Assembly (NCBI GenBank): GCA_030407315.1
Contig: JALQPE010001805.1
Location: 1-64,000 of the forward strand
DNA from: Asparagopsis taxiformis
Taxonomy: Eukaryota; Rhodophyta; Florideophyceae; Bonnemaisoniales; Bonnemaisoniaceae
Length of the DNA: 64,000 bases
Direction: 5' to 3'
The notes under the pieces were generated by a model. The model did no database searches and was not told the DNA's origin. It worked only from the letters and a program-made list of their open reading frames with translations. The position numbers were made by a program, and so were the translations under genes. Below, in pieces: positions 20,856 to 31,835 of this stretch (positions within the stretch are counted from its first letter, which is position 1; each line of letters opens with the position of its first letter).

Positions 20856-23800
20856 CTAGCCGTCGGAAAATTGTTCTTCGTCTTCGTCCCCACTATATTC
20901 AGGATCTCCCGGCAGAATAGGCGTTATCGGCAACTGTGGAGTTGATCTGCTCAAGATGAATTCTTCACCCGCTGTGAGGGTTCTCTTCTTGGGAGCTTCT
21001 GTCTTCTTCATCCGCATGATTCCGAGCTGCCCTGTCTTCGGCCTACGATCTTTCTTGACCGGGATGGGAACAACTGTCTTGTGGCGAACATTGACAGGCG
21101 CCGGTTGACTTTGCCTGGCAGACCGGCGCGGAGCATTGGGGATTACTTCTTCTTCGAATCCCAACCGCCTGATGAAACCAAACGAAACATTGTCGGGAAT
21201 CGGATACGACGCATTCCTGAAATACGTGTGATACCTCGTTGTCGTGTGTGACACAACTCTGTCGACATGCCCTGCCCCGGCATGTTGTACATGGCCGTGA
21301 CCGATGAAGACTGAACGTGGCGGAACGATTACCTTCTTCAGCTTCATCGTCTTGGCGTACATATCTAATTCCAGCGCTTTGGAAAAGACGTACTTGTGGA
21401 ACCCTGGACACACCCAGATAGGGAATGGGTCATCTCCGTTGGCAATAACAAAGTAACGCGGAAGTTGATCTTTGCGGTCGCGAGGAGGAACAGGGAAATC
21501 ATTGTGTGGGACCTGCCGAGGACACCCCTTTCCCGTTATCAAAAACCGTCCCCCAGATGCCGGCATGACTAGTTTTTCTCCCGGTAAACCGCACTCCTCC
21601 AGCCCTATCAGCCGGACAAGGATTCCCAACCACACATCCAGCAGGGCTCGCCGCGTCACAAACTTGAACCGGTCGATATGCGTCTCATCGTTCTCGGCAT
21701 AGTCAACCAGGCAGTGACGCGTAGACGTGAAGCGAGCCCTCCCCTCATTCCGGTTCTTCTCATCTGTTTCATCGTCCCCTGTATTGACAATGGGACTCCA
21801 CAGCTGCCGGTTCCCAGGGTCCTTGTGCACCTCCTCCCCCTCCCATGTTCCAAAGAAGTACCGAAACAATTCCTGGTTAGGAATTTCTTCCATGAGACCC
21901 AAGTCAAATGGGAACTTGTCCGACGCATCGAGGTAGCTTACATCCGCGAAATTGTGCATCACCGTATACCCTCGCTCGTTGATTTCCGTTCGGCAATTGT
22001 GGAAGTACGCCATACCAGTGCCGGCCTCATACGAATCCTTCCAGCTTGTAGACATTCGCGCAACCTGAGCGAAGTCCAGCCTCGAGGGTAGAAACGTCGA
22101 TATAGGCTCACACATCGCCTTGGCAGCCATCTTCCACGCTGCGAAAAACATCGGATAGATGGTGTCGATCTCCAAAACAAGATGACGAGCCCGATGTTGT
22201 TCCGGAATATGCAGCCCCTCAAACACAGGGTCCATCTCCACTTGCTTCAAATACCTCACCTCTCTGCCCTCCTCATCGATTTCCACACTCTCCAATAACA
22301 ACCTGAGCTCAATCGGAGGCAGACAGCCAACCCTCACCGATGCGATGACGTCCGCGGGACGCTGCGCCAGATGATGCCCTTCGGCTCGGTCTTTGACTTC
22401 GAAATCGTCAGGAAGAGATGGCATACGGTCGTCGAACAGGAGGTCGTGTTCCGAAGGAGAGTCACGAACGATGTAACCGTCTTCATCGACTTCCACTCCT
22501 TCCGGAACAGTGAATGTAATTGTCACTTCGCGGACCCCCTTGCTTTCGACTTGGCCCTCGTCTGCACCGTTTTTGTCTTCCTCGTCCGAAGCGGTATGGA
22601 CAGATTCTTGGTTGGAGGGAGTTGCACCAGCACGTTGGTTATCTTGGGGGACAATCTCAACGGCAGAATCGGGGGAACGGGCGGAGTCTTCGTCAACCTC
22701 ATCACCGGAAGCAGTGGCTCGTTGTTGATCGGTGGGTTTATCAACAACGGCCTGCTCTTCTTCCCCGGCGGATTGTTGTACCACAACCGGCTCTTCTTCC
22801 TCGAGGCGTGTGCTCCCCGTCGAGCGAAGTCGTTGTGAACGGCGGCGGATGCCATGGAAAGCAGGCTCATGTTCGACATTCCGCTGCTTCTTGTGAGTGA
22901 GTCTCACATTGGCAGCAGAAGGGCGGCGTTTGCGTCGAGCCTTAGTCTTCTTCTTCAATGTCGGATTGAAAAACTCTTTCAAGTTCGTTTCCAAATCCTG
23001 TAAACGCGTGGTTCTCCGTCGCATTCGAACCTCACTGCTCCGGTAGTCCCCTCTATACATTGCAATGGCATTGGTGAGATGCCATTGCAACTCCTTCGGC
23101 TGCTTAACCGACCCAATTGCCATCTCTGTGCTCAGAAATGACTTGCGCATAATACTCTTTGGGCGCCCAAACGCAGCGTACAGAGAATTTGCTATTGCAG
23201 TCACGCGACGGACGTATGTATAGAAGTCGTTCACGTCAAAGCGTCCATCCGGACGTCCACCATGAGCAGGGTTCAAGTACTCCGAAAGACCACGCAAGAC
23301 GAAGACAAAGTTTTCTTCCAGCAACTCGCGCACTATCTTGTGGTCCAGGTGCGTTATCCCAATCTCGTTGCGGCGCTCGGAATTGTTCAGCTCACGCAAC
23401 ACTTCGTCGAGAACAGGATGCTTCAGCGTTGCTATAGCCAAACGCGTCCACCGCCGGGCCGTGTTCGTTGAATTCATCATCCCCATGAACTGCGCCTCGA
23501 ACAATGTTCGGATGACATCAGACTCACGCAAGTCGCCAGCGTTTTCCACGTTATTTGCAACAGCAATCGTACGGATGAACTGCTGGATGGACGACAAGAT
23601 TCGAACCAGGGAGCGCTCCGTCAGTTGCGTCCCAGTCGTATGGTTCGACTCTGCACTCTTGTGGATGATCTCATGAGGCTGAAGATCACTGTCGTCCTTG
23701 CGGCGAAGGTAGTACACATCCAGAGGCTGAGTAACCCAGCGCAAGTGGTTTGCGTCCTGTGGCAGCTTGGTTCTGTGCATACGGGTGAGGCGCGTGAAGT

Positions 23801-24059
23801 CATCGGCAATGCTATGCATAGCATTGAGACGATGCAGTCCGTCGATCACGGTCACGTTCGCATTGGCATGGAATTTGCCATTCTGGAACAGACGCGTGTC
23901 GGCGGGCAGATGCGTGTTCTGCGACCTCAGCACCGTCACAGTGATACGCGAAGAGCTCACATACCCCACAGCCAACATATTGTTGCGCAGGTCCTCCACG
24001 TGGTCTTCTTTCACATCCCGAAGGGTCACGGCCGGTTCCACTAGCTGCCTCACCAACAC
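20856..24059 (-). CDS. ParB-like N-terminus with putative 2OG-Fe(II) oxygenase C-terminus
   Basis: 1067 codons, unbroken. Residues 1-80 resemble the ParB/sulfiredoxin fold: a start like QLVEPAVTLRDV, then strands and VIDGLHRLNAM with D-G-x-H-R at 73-77. ParB family members bind DNA and some hydrolyse nucleotides. Residues 380-520 are basic then highly acidic, with the nuclear-type patch KKKTKARRKRR. At the C-terminus HND (about 852), QHAGAGH (about 925) and RYHTYF (about 940) fit the HxD...H...R signature of 2-oxoglutarate, Fe(II)-dependent dioxygenases. No ATG precedes the ParB region: the frame opens at a TAA, and the first ATG is at residue 28. The gene probably continues from the 241-aa frame just upstream, by frameshift, splicing or a lost codon. 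Oxygenase assignment by motif only. Confidence 0.75.
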   Translation of the reverse strand: MLVRQLVEPAVTLRDVKEDHVEDLRNNMLAVGYVSSSRITVTVLRSQNTHLPADTRLFQNGKFHANANVTVIDGLHRLNAMHSIADDFTRLTRMHRTKLPQDANHLRWVTQPLDVYYLRRKDDSDLQPHEIIHKSAESNHTTGTQLTERSLVRILSSIQQFIRTIAVANNVENAGDLRESDVIRTLFEAQFMGMMNSTNTARRWTRLAIATLKHPVLDEVLRELNNSERRNEIGITHLDHKIVRELLEENFVFVLRGLSEYLNPAHGGRPDGRFDVNDFYTYVRRVTAIANSLYAAFGRPKSIMRKSFLSTEMAIGSVKQPKELQWHLTNAIAMYRGDYRSSEVRMRRRTTRLQDLETNLKEFFNPTLKKKTKARRKRRPSAANVRLTHKKQRNVEHEPAFHGIRRRSQRLRSTGSTRLEEEEPVVVQQSAGEEEQAVVDKPTDQQRATASGDEVDEDSARSPDSAVEIVPQDNQRAGATPSNQESVHTASDEEDKNGADEGQVESKGVREVTITFTVPEGVEVDEDGYIVRDSPSEHDLLFDDRMPSLPDDFEVKDRAEGHHLAQRPADVIASVRVGCLPPIELRLLLESVEIDEEGREVRYLKQVEMDPVFEGLHIPEQHRARHLVLEIDTIYPMFFAAWKMAAKAMCEPISTFLPSRLDFAQVARMSTSWKDSYEAGTGMAYFHNCRTEINERGYTVMHNFADVSYLDASDKFPFDLGLMEEIPNQELFRYFFGTWEGEEVHKDPGNRQLWSPIVNTGDDETDEKNRNEGRARFTSTRHCLVDYAENDETHIDRFKFVTRRALLDVWLGILVRLIGLEECGLPGEKLVMPASGGRFLITGKGCPRQVPHNDFPVPPRDRKDQLPRYFVIANGDDPFPIWVCPGFHKYVFSKALELDMYAKTMKLKKVIVPPRSVFIGHGHVQHAGAGHVDRVVSHTTTRYHTYFRNASYPIPDNVSFGFIRRLGFEEEVIPNAPRRSARQSQPAPVNVRHKTVVPIPVKKDRRPKTGQLGIMRMKKTEAPKKRTLTAGEEFILSRSTPQLPITPILPGDPEYSGDEDEEQFSDG

Positions 24060-24126
24060 AGTCGCTCCTTCTCCGACTTAATCCGACGTCACAAACTTGG
24101 GCACCGTAATTTGCGTCCCCTGCTGC

Positions 24127-24852
24127 TCACGAATGCTTTCCGCCACCTCCGGTTCGTCGTCCACCTCGGTTACGTCCTGCGTAGTAGCTTCGGTGACGTT
24201 GGAGCGAGCAGGGTGCTTCGTGCCTCAACTGGAGGCTCTGGCAGAGCGAGCAGGGTGCTTCGTGCCTCCACTGGAGGGTCTTGCAGAGCGAGCAGGGCGC
24301 TTCGTGCCTCCCGAAACCGGAATGGAGCGTGCTGGATGCTTCGTACACCCCGAACCAGTGATTTCGCCTGCTGGACCGGTACTGGGCATCCGTCCCGAGC
24401 TGGCCTGGTTCGTCGCTGCTGGAGTTTGACGCTGCAGCAGGGGTACGAATGTCGCTAGGGCCATCCTCCGCAGCGGGGCGCATCATCCGAGTATCCCAAG
24501 GGTAAAACGCCGCGGCGTATGCTCCACCCATCGTCTCCGGCGGTCCCTCGGCGCCATCAAACATGTACGGGAACGGGAGGTCCTTGAACTTGTCCTTAGT
24601 CGCAATGTTGCGCACGACGATATAGTCCGCCTCGTCGGTTTCCGGCAGCTTGTGGTTGTGCAGCGTGCGCGGAAGGCCAACATCGCCACCAGCAGTGCTC
24701 ACCGAAGCCGTCCCAATATGCACAGCCGCACCGTCCACGTCCGCAAACAAATTGACATCGACGCCGCGCTTGAGTCCGCGTGACTCCGCTGACGCGCTCA
24801 CTTGATCGCCGCAAACCGTTGAAAACAAACTGCTGAAATGCGTATCCGCCAT
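24127..24852 (-). CDS. 241-aa protein with PPET accessory domain
   Basis: Starts at an ATG in the context AACCATGGCGG. Residues about 75-125 contain FPYMFDGAEGPPETMGG and PWDT. The same pattern, YPYCYGGVEPPPETLKG then AWDI, closes the 986-aa methyltransferase of Y, so this is a shared domain of unknown function. The C-terminal third contains three imperfect 46-51 base repeats encoding RHEAPCSL, followed by a basic Gly/Arg tail. In another frame the tail is acidic and ends in TAA 18 bases before the ParB/2OG frame, as in the X' copy. This suggests that the two genes were one, or are joined by frameshift. Confidence 0.65.
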   Translation of the reverse strand: MADTHFSSLFSTVCGDQVSASAESRGLKRGVDVNLFADVDGAAVHIGTASVSTAGGDVGLPRTLHNHKLPETDEADYIVVRNIATKDKFKDLPFPYMFDGAEGPPETMGGAYAAAFYPWDTRMMRPAAEDGPSDIRTPAAASNSSSDEPGQLGTDAQYRSSRRNHWFGVYEASSTLHSGFGRHEAPCSLCKTLQWRHEAPCSLCQSLQLRHEAPCSLQRHRSYYAGRNRGGRRTGGGGKHS

Positions 24853-25205
24853 GGTTGTTGAGTTGGAAAGGAAAAGAGATGGTTGACATTGACGTATTGG
24901 AGTGATGTGGATGGTATAGTAGTTTCACGTTAAGTTGAAGAATGGTCGTGAACGCCAATCGCTGGAAATAATAACACAATACAACCGAAATTTTGTTAGG
25001 TACACACCTATCGTGACCGCTGGAATGCAAGAGAGGCAATCGAGATGTGAGTGTCCGTTCGGAACGGGCCCGAGTCGGGCTCTCGAAACCTGACGAGGTG
25101 GCGTGAAGCAGGCAGTGTCCTTGATGTGTAATGTGTTAAAATTACAGCTGTCAAGCTAGGCGGCTTTTGGGGCGGCTGCGAGCACCCCTTTATCCGGGGA
25201 ACACC

Positions 25206-25412
25206 CTGATTTGAGTTAAAATTTGGGCTATTCTCAAAAACATGCACATGTGAACATGTTTTTGAGATGGGGGTGTGCCGTACGGCACAATCGACCGCCC
25301 AAATCGATGATTTTGTACAATTTTTTCGTGCCCGAAATTTTAGAATTTCTGGGCTGGCCAGCAATGCAATCGAGCTGGACATCTACCGGACGTCCATTTC
25401 AGGTTGGTCGTG
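25206..25412 (+). repeat. R repeat, full copy upstream of MTase-SET
   Basis: Same unit as 20384-20590. It pairs as an inverted repeat with the copy at 43283-43493, and the similarity extends outward (GGCTGCGAGCACCCC, AATTACAGCTGTC). The MTase-SET gene is therefore bracketed by inverted R repeats. Confidence 0.8.
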
Positions 25413-25705
25413 TGCTGCCTATATCCACGCATTGCAGCAACTAAGCAGGCGGGTTCACTACTAATACAAAGTGCACGGAATATGAGTAACGTGATGGGTG
25501 AGTAGTGTTTGTGTTGAGGGAGTAAGGCGGGACCATGATGAAACACGGAAGAAGATTTCTCCCTAGCATAACTTAGGCTTGAAGCCTGGAATCGACCAAT
25601 CTTTCGGCGCCATTTAGCCTTACAGTTAGTGCTTACAGAAGCCAGTGATGACCCCGCTCGGGGCGGCGGCTCCGGTTCTGAGGCCGTTGTGGCCAAATTA
25701 GACAC

Positions 25706-25855
25706 CATGATTTGAATTAAAATTTGGGCTATTCTCAAAAACATGTTCCCGTACGGCACAATCGACCGCCGAAATCGATGTTTTTTGCAATATTTTTTCT
25801 GCCCGAAATTGTAGAATTTCTGGTCTGGCCAGCAATGCATCTGAGCTGGACATCC
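25706..25855 (+). repeat. R repeat, internally deleted
   Basis: The hairpin half has been replaced by a direct jump from AAAAACATG to TTCCCGTACGGCAC, removing about 45 bp. It lies about 350 bp before the MTase-SET start codon, after a spacer like that of the other R-spacer-R units. Confidence 0.7.
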
Positions 25856-26204
25856 CCATGTCCAGTGGCCATCCGGATGTCGCTCACCTGGTAAGCGTGA
25901 TGCACCTGTGACAACCTATGTGACTGCAGTCACAGCCGCCATGGCGGCCGTGCAGTACAACACTCAAAGACAGGGAATCACAATCTTTTTAAAATTTTCT
26001 CTACCACGTATCCGTCACAACCTATTACCTACACCGGTTACGGGTTTCAAGACCTTTCCAGTGCTGTGTACCCGTATACTCTGTTCCGTTCGATATCAAC
26101 CAGTGTTCCTCACGAAAGAGTGCAAACGTCACGAGATACGTCGTCAAATTTGACTGTCTCGCCGAGCGGTCGCCATCCTGTACCGAATTTCCACTCATTC
26201 CATT

Positions 26205-28966
26205 ATGACGAATAAGCGCAGGCGCAACAGCAATCCGGTCGTTGACGACGCAACCGTGCCAATTCTGCGCGAACCCGCTAGCCCTTGGGAGGATTCTAGT
26301 GACATGGGTACACGTCGAAGCGTAGGTCGCGCCGCCCGCGAAACTACTCTCGCTGGCAAAGACTTCCTCCGCCTCTTGCTGGATTTATTCGCCCACTCAA
26401 GTTTCGCAGACTTGACGGACAAGCCGGGAGGTTTCACATACGCGGACCTTGGCGCTTGGGTTGCGCAGGGCACGGAAGAACAATTTCTGGCGCTGCAAGG
26501 TCGACTCAGCATAGCCTTCAGCGGTCGTTCGAAGAATGCTGGAGTCGAGGTGGATGTTGCCGAAATCGTCATGGCAGAGATGAACGTTGAGCGAGCCAAG
26601 CAGATTGTTCGTCTGGCATTACCCATTGCCGAGTTTTCAAGACAGGATGAGCGTATCGGGCAATGGGTTGAGCACTGCATCCTTTCTGGGATCGTGCCGC
26701 AGACCTTCCTTATTGGATGTAACATGCTTCCTTCGCCACTACAGGCGCCGCAGCGCGGGGAACCAAGCGCCTTCGTTCTTGCTCCGCCGGAAACGTTCGA
26801 GGTATTGATGTATTTCCAAGCGTTGTCTATCATCCGAAATCACAACAAGAACCTGCCGCGTCGCCGAATAGGCGACGCGGCCGAAGAGGGGAACGAAGCC
26901 GCACGCGTCCCAGCCCATCGGAAAAGCACTAATCGAGCTTGTTACGTGGTTCAAGTTTTATACCATGCTTGGACCGATGTGGCCTTCGCCGCAAAGTTTT
27001 CCAGCTTCGAAGAGTTGATGGCGCCGTACATCATTTTCGACAGCAGTGAGCATTGGTTTGACGTGCTCGATGAAGGTCTATTCGCACCGATGGAGCAGAA
27101 GCTAGATCTCTACCACGACAAAGCTCCCCTATCTCATCCTGATGGATATGGTGGAAAAGTAGAGACAAGAACCAGTGCGCAGCACAGTGCATTTAGGGAC
27201 CTTGTGAGGAAGTTCTTCGACCGGTTGCAGTTTCTTATCGTCAACCCGGACCTGTACACCTGGCCGGAGTCCGACCGCTGGGGGGCGCTGGAAATATACT
27301 TGTCAAGCGGAAATCCGGACAAGCTGCCAGCGTACTTTGACACCCTCGACGAAGACGTTATGGCTGTCCTCCGCCCGGCACCACAAGCCGCGGACGCAGA
27401 AAAGGTCCCCAAGCCGGTTGATGACACTCCCACTCGTCGCAACACAGGAGGGAGAGGTTTGGTTCCGTCGACAAGACACACAACCAGGCTTCAACTTGGA
27501 CCTGGGAGGACCAGTCTTACTGCCCAAGGGCCGTCTCCCCCGTCACCGTCACCCCATGCGACAGAAGAGCAGGAAAGTGAAGGGCAGGCTCTCGCAAAGG
27601 ACTTTCTTTCGAAAATGAGTCAGTATTGCCGGGTGTACGACGTCCCTTTCGAAGATTTGGTCAGTGCCGACGAGAGCCGAGAACACGTGCCCATCACGGG
27701 CAACGTTCAGCTCATTCTGACTGATACGCCCTACAATGTTCGTCGTAAGAGGAACGATTCCAACTCTTCGTACGACAGGCTAACTGCAGAAGATATGCAG
27801 GCTAGCATCGAAGTGTTTGACGAGCTGTTGCGCCCCGGTGGCCACGGCATCGTGTTCTGCTCCGTTTTGCAGTTCTACGAATGGTTCCATTACTTGGAAA
27901 CGTACAAAGGACCGCAGTCAGAAGGCCCAACCGATGCTGCTGCCAGTGATGACGGGTCGGATGAAGAAGAGGTTACGTCCATGAATTCGGACTCCGAAGC
28001 ATCGCAGCACAGTGGCGAAGAAAGTGTGGATGTGGAGGATGAGGAGGATGAGGAGGACGAGGAGGAGGAGGACGTCGTTCGGTATTCAGTTTTCTTCGTT
28101 GACGAGGTACATCTGTTGTTTGTCCGACTACCTGGGCACCTCTATCAAATGCCGGGGCGGAAGAGTTACCAACGCATGAACATGGCAGAGGTCGCTATCC
28201 ACTTCTGGAAGCGAGGTGTTCCGTTCAAGACCGGAAGCGAGATGGTGGCCTATAGGAACCACGGATACATGGACGGCACGTACCCGGCGTGGTGCAACGT
28301 CACCATCAATATGCCCGCCATCGATTCGAATGAGATGGTGTGGCGAACGAGGAGCACAACCGGTGCTACGGTCAGAGTTCGTGCAGAGCAGAAGAGCGTC
28401 GCTCTCATGATGGAGTTGATCAGCCAGCATTCACAGCCTGGTGATATTGTTGTCGATCCATTCTCTGGCACTTTCGCAACGGGAAAAGCAGCTATGAGCT
28501 TGCCTGAGCACCGTGTTTTCGTCGGCAGTGACATGGACAAATTGTGTGTGGCACGATCGCTTCCAAAGCTGTGTGCAGTCATGTCACGTGTAATTCTTTC
28601 AAACAACACTGACATGAGGGTCACGACAGAAGCGAAACAGAGTGCTGAGAAGTTCTTGGCGTCCCCCTCTGTCACGATGCGTACGCAGAGGGAACGCAGG
28701 ATCATCGAACCCCCACCTGGCCTTCCCCTGTACCAGAGGTTCCCGAAATATATTCGGCAGTACCTCTGGCAGCTGTGCCCAGAGTCGATTGCGTCGCACG
28801 AGCACATGGAAAAACCGGTACATTATTGGCCACCTTCCCTGCGCCGCTGGTTGCAAACTGAAAACCCTCGCGTGATGCGGGCACACGATTGTGTTGCGAA
28901 AAAATTGAGCGTTCGACTATCGCTGATTAAGCATCCAAATGCAGGAAGAGGGCTCTTCGCTGAACA
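26205..28966 (+). CDS. DNA amino-methyltransferase fused to SET domain, 5' part (interrupted by Y)
   Basis: ATG at 26205. Residues 1-500 are mostly helical, of unknown function. Motif IV is LILTDTPYN with DTPY at 507-510 (Thr replaces the usual Pro), then RPGGHGIVFCS. An acidic insert follows (about 575-630). Motif I is IVVDPFSGTFATG, Asp 751. Motif IV before motif I is the beta-class order of N6-adenine and N4-cytosine methyltransferases. From about 900 the sequence turns into a SET domain: LSLIKHPNAGRGLFAEQ with GRGLFA at 914-919. There Y is inserted. Removing Y and one copy of AACA joins this exactly in frame to 42612-43062, giving about 1070 residues. In the present sequence the frame runs about 22 codons into Y and stops at 29033. 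Confidence 0.85.
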
Positions 28967-29012
28967 AACACTGGTTTTTGTCTGTACAGAACGTACTTTC
29001 GAAATCAGAATC
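28967..29012 (+). repeat. Left terminal inverted repeat of Y
   Basis: Pairs with 42562-42607 and is preceded by the AACA duplication. The first bases, AACACTGG, are shared by both ends. Confidence 0.9.
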
Positions 29013-29105
29013 GGGTTTTTTCATAATGATTGAATAGGGGATATGACAAGTGTCATATTGATTGAAGCTATGTCAAGTTGATTGAATTTTATTTTGTCTT
29101 AGTGG

Positions 29106-31568
29106 TTACCTCAGCATTGATGCTAGCCCAGCTCGGATTTCTTTTTCTACTCCTACTCTAATTCTTTTGTTCGTGAGTGACGCGAATTCAGCAATGACGG
29201 TGTCGACTGAAATAGTACTCTCCCATGGTACCGCCCTATTACGCTTTCGTATCACTGCAGGGCGATACTTCCCGGTCCATACATTCCCCTTATCGTAGAC
29301 CTCGTACCACCGAACTGATAATCTTTTGATAACCCCTTCACCGTTTTCCTCACAAGCTTTTATCTGCCCCAACCAAAACGGCATATCGGTTGTACAACCT
29401 TCTCCGTTTACGGATACAAAGCGATTTACAGAATAAGGGAGGTCAGTCAACGGAGCCGAACATGCGTTCGAAATTTCGTCCTCCTCATGTAGAACCAATC
29501 TATTCGAAACTTGATTGCGGTACACTCCGTTCAGCTCGAAGCACTCATGTAGGTTCCAGTGAAAAGGGTCATCCCTATTCGAATATACCTGTTCAATCAA
29601 TGCATGCAATTGCATCATCTTTGACGTACTATTAACTCTGGTTTCCTCTGCTCGAAGTCTTAACATGACTTCGTCTCGATCCGGCGGACTTTTCAACACT
29701 GTGGGAGGAACTACTTTGAGATCCGGTGGTACCAATGTGAAGCCCTTTAGACCCAGTGTGATTGTTGGGAGGGGCTCCCATTCATCGTCGCAGGAGAGCT
29801 TGACGTTGCATGCCGTGTTGTACCAGCCAGTACTACGATCCGAACTTTCAGAGCGGAAAAACTTGAAGTACCTGTACTTTGAAAATGCATGCACCTTTCC
29901 AATCGAATTTTCGTTCGTGCAAAGGCCAGAGAAATTTGCGACGTGATTCATACGACAAACAGATGGCTCCGGTGTGTAAGAAAGCCGTAGCTCCCCAATT
30001 AGATCGTCCATGGTAGCTGCATTATAGCAATGCAACCTCCGCGAGGTGCAACTGAACGCTTGGTCAATGTCAGCATGAGTGTGCCCAATTGGTAGGAACG
30101 AAACTTGAACTTCAAGGAAAACACCCCATGCGACAAGGCACTCCAGATAGCAGAACAGAAACCTATTCTTGTTCTCTCTTGTGCAATTATCAACTTGCAC
30201 GAATAGTGTCCCTTGCAGTTTTGATCCCATAGCTTTCCTTGTAAGAGTCCTGTGTAGCGCCTCAATTATGTGGTTAGCGCCGGATTCGAACTCAGCAGTC
30301 ATCGTGTAGAGCGAAAGGTGCTTCTGAACTCCATGCTCGAGAACGCCTATTAATTTCACTTTCAAGCTATGGCCCACGGTTGCTTTCGTATTGACAATGA
30401 AATGAGGTAGGCCGTAGCTGGACTGGTCAGCCCCGTCGACAATCAATGATGTGAATCTTGATGGAAATAGCGCCGCCTGCTCACACTTCTTCTGGTACTC
30501 CCTTCGCTCCCGTGATACCATTTCAATATGCAGTTTACGGCGCTTCAGAAGTGGTGCAGTGCGAGAAGAATCAGTTCCGATCCTTTCCAGATGATCCCGT
30601 AGGTATTCACACTCTGAACATTTCATAAATCTGTGGATTCTCCTGACCTTGATATGACTGCAGTACTTTTTCCAAGTTGTGTAAAAGTAACTCAAAGTGG
30701 GAAATGCCTTTCCGGGATAAAGAACGTCGTACTGATCACAAAACATTTCGTATACAGGTCTCTTCTGAAAGAGAGGTAGGTGTTTCTCTGCTCTGTCTGG
30801 CATATCATCGGCAGTAGAAGATGCTAAACGGTCGAGGAAACAGATGATTGCATCCCTCTGTGGTGAAGCAGCATCTCTTCTCGCACCTTTGAACAAGACT
30901 GAGGTTCCTTCTTCAGCAGATTTTTTAACTGAGCTCTGGAGATGTCGCGAAAACTTGAAGGAATACTCGAGGAAGCGATAACAAACGGGCCTTCCTGAGA
31001 AATAGTACACTTTCTTGTTGGCCTGTAGCATGCTCAGTAAATATTTCCGCCGTTCTTCCCTGTTCCATAGAAGGACTCTTCCTGCTTCGTGGCGCAAGAA
31101 TACGATATCTGTTTTCCAGAAGCACCTCTTCTCACAACACGTTTTTTTTCTCTTCTGCCGCATTGTACTCATCGTAGATTGAGACGGAACAGCTGCTATG
31201 TGATCAGAAGTAGCGCATTCTCCATTTCGAAGTCTAGAAAATGGCCTCTTCAGTTTTGTTACAGGCTTGGAGATGGGCGAGGTTGAAATGTTATTTGTTT
31301 CGTTACCAAAATCGGAACTCTCCTCGGAGTGACTGTGTGCAGTGTTATTCTGCGTGCCGTTGCCGGGACCAGAACCAGGTCTCGAGAGAACAGCGTTGTA
31401 CCATGAGATGCTTCCTGTGCTTTGATACTCGATGAAAGGAGTACCACATGGAGATGTATCGCTCACGTGACGAGAAGATAACGAGCGCAACATATGTTCT
31501 TCACTCGACTGCTCTTCACTCGACTGCAATTGGGAACGGAATTGAAGTGGCGGCCGAAAGTGATTCAT
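29106..31568 (-). CDS. Putative transposase of Y (DUF7869-type)
   Basis: 820 codons from the ATG at 31568. The frame opens 31 codons earlier without an ATG. The N-terminal half has a Cys-rich start (KTCCEKRCF), a helical region ending RPVCYRFLEYSFKFSRHLQ, and a CSECEYLRDHLE motif. The central domain has FVQVDNCTRENKNRFL and, about 35 residues later, LPIGHTHADIDQAFS. I know these signatures from DUF7869 proteins of algal and oomycete mobile elements. The spaced Asp residues suit an RNase H-like DDE nuclease, which is inference. The C-terminal 110 residues (DMPFWLGQIK... RWYE) recur in the derivative at 36122-37144. The only transposase-like protein within Y's ends. Confidence 0.7.
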   Translation of the reverse strand: MNHFRPPLQFRSQLQSSEEQSSEEHMLRSLSSRHVSDTSPCGTPFIEYQSTGSISWYNAVLSRPGSGPGNGTQNNTAHSHSEESSDFGNETNNISTSPISKPVTKLKRPFSRLRNGECATSDHIAAVPSQSTMSTMRQKRKKTCCEKRCFWKTDIVFLRHEAGRVLLWNREERRKYLLSMLQANKKVYYFSGRPVCYRFLEYSFKFSRHLQSSVKKSAEEGTSVLFKGARRDAASPQRDAIICFLDRLASSTADDMPDRAEKHLPLFQKRPVYEMFCDQYDVLYPGKAFPTLSYFYTTWKKYCSHIKVRRIHRFMKCSECEYLRDHLERIGTDSSRTAPLLKRRKLHIEMVSRERREYQKKCEQAALFPSRFTSLIVDGADQSSYGLPHFIVNTKATVGHSLKVKLIGVLEHGVQKHLSLYTMTAEFESGANHIIEALHRTLTRKAMGSKLQGTLFVQVDNCTRENKNRFLFCYLECLVAWGVFLEVQVSFLPIGHTHADIDQAFSCTSRRLHCYNAATMDDLIGELRLSYTPEPSVCRMNHVANFSGLCTNENSIGKVHAFSKYRYFKFFRSESSDRSTGWYNTACNVKLSCDDEWEPLPTITLGLKGFTLVPPDLKVVPPTVLKSPPDRDEVMLRLRAEETRVNSTSKMMQLHALIEQVYSNRDDPFHWNLHECFELNGVYRNQVSNRLVLHEEDEISNACSAPLTDLPYSVNRFVSVNGEGCTTDMPFWLGQIKACEENGEGVIKRLSVRWYEVYDKGNVWTGKYRPAVIRKRNRAVPWESTISVDTVIAEFASLTNKRIRVGVEKEIRAGLASMLR

Positions 31569-31835
31569 GGTGGGGAAACGATCAGATTTGTTTCGGTGAC
31601 TGCGGAGTGGCTTTGATGGAAGCTTGAGGTAATAGAAATGGAAACAAATGGATTTCTGCAAAATGACTCAGTGGACTTCAGCTCGATTTCTCATGATACT
31701 AACGGGCAGCGACGGTCAGTATCCGCCGCCGGAACCAAATAATGAAATCTGGTTCCTCTAATCCGGATTAACTAGCACCAATAGATCATGAAAAATGATT
31801 TGTCATTGACAAAGTGTCTGGATATCGATGGAATA

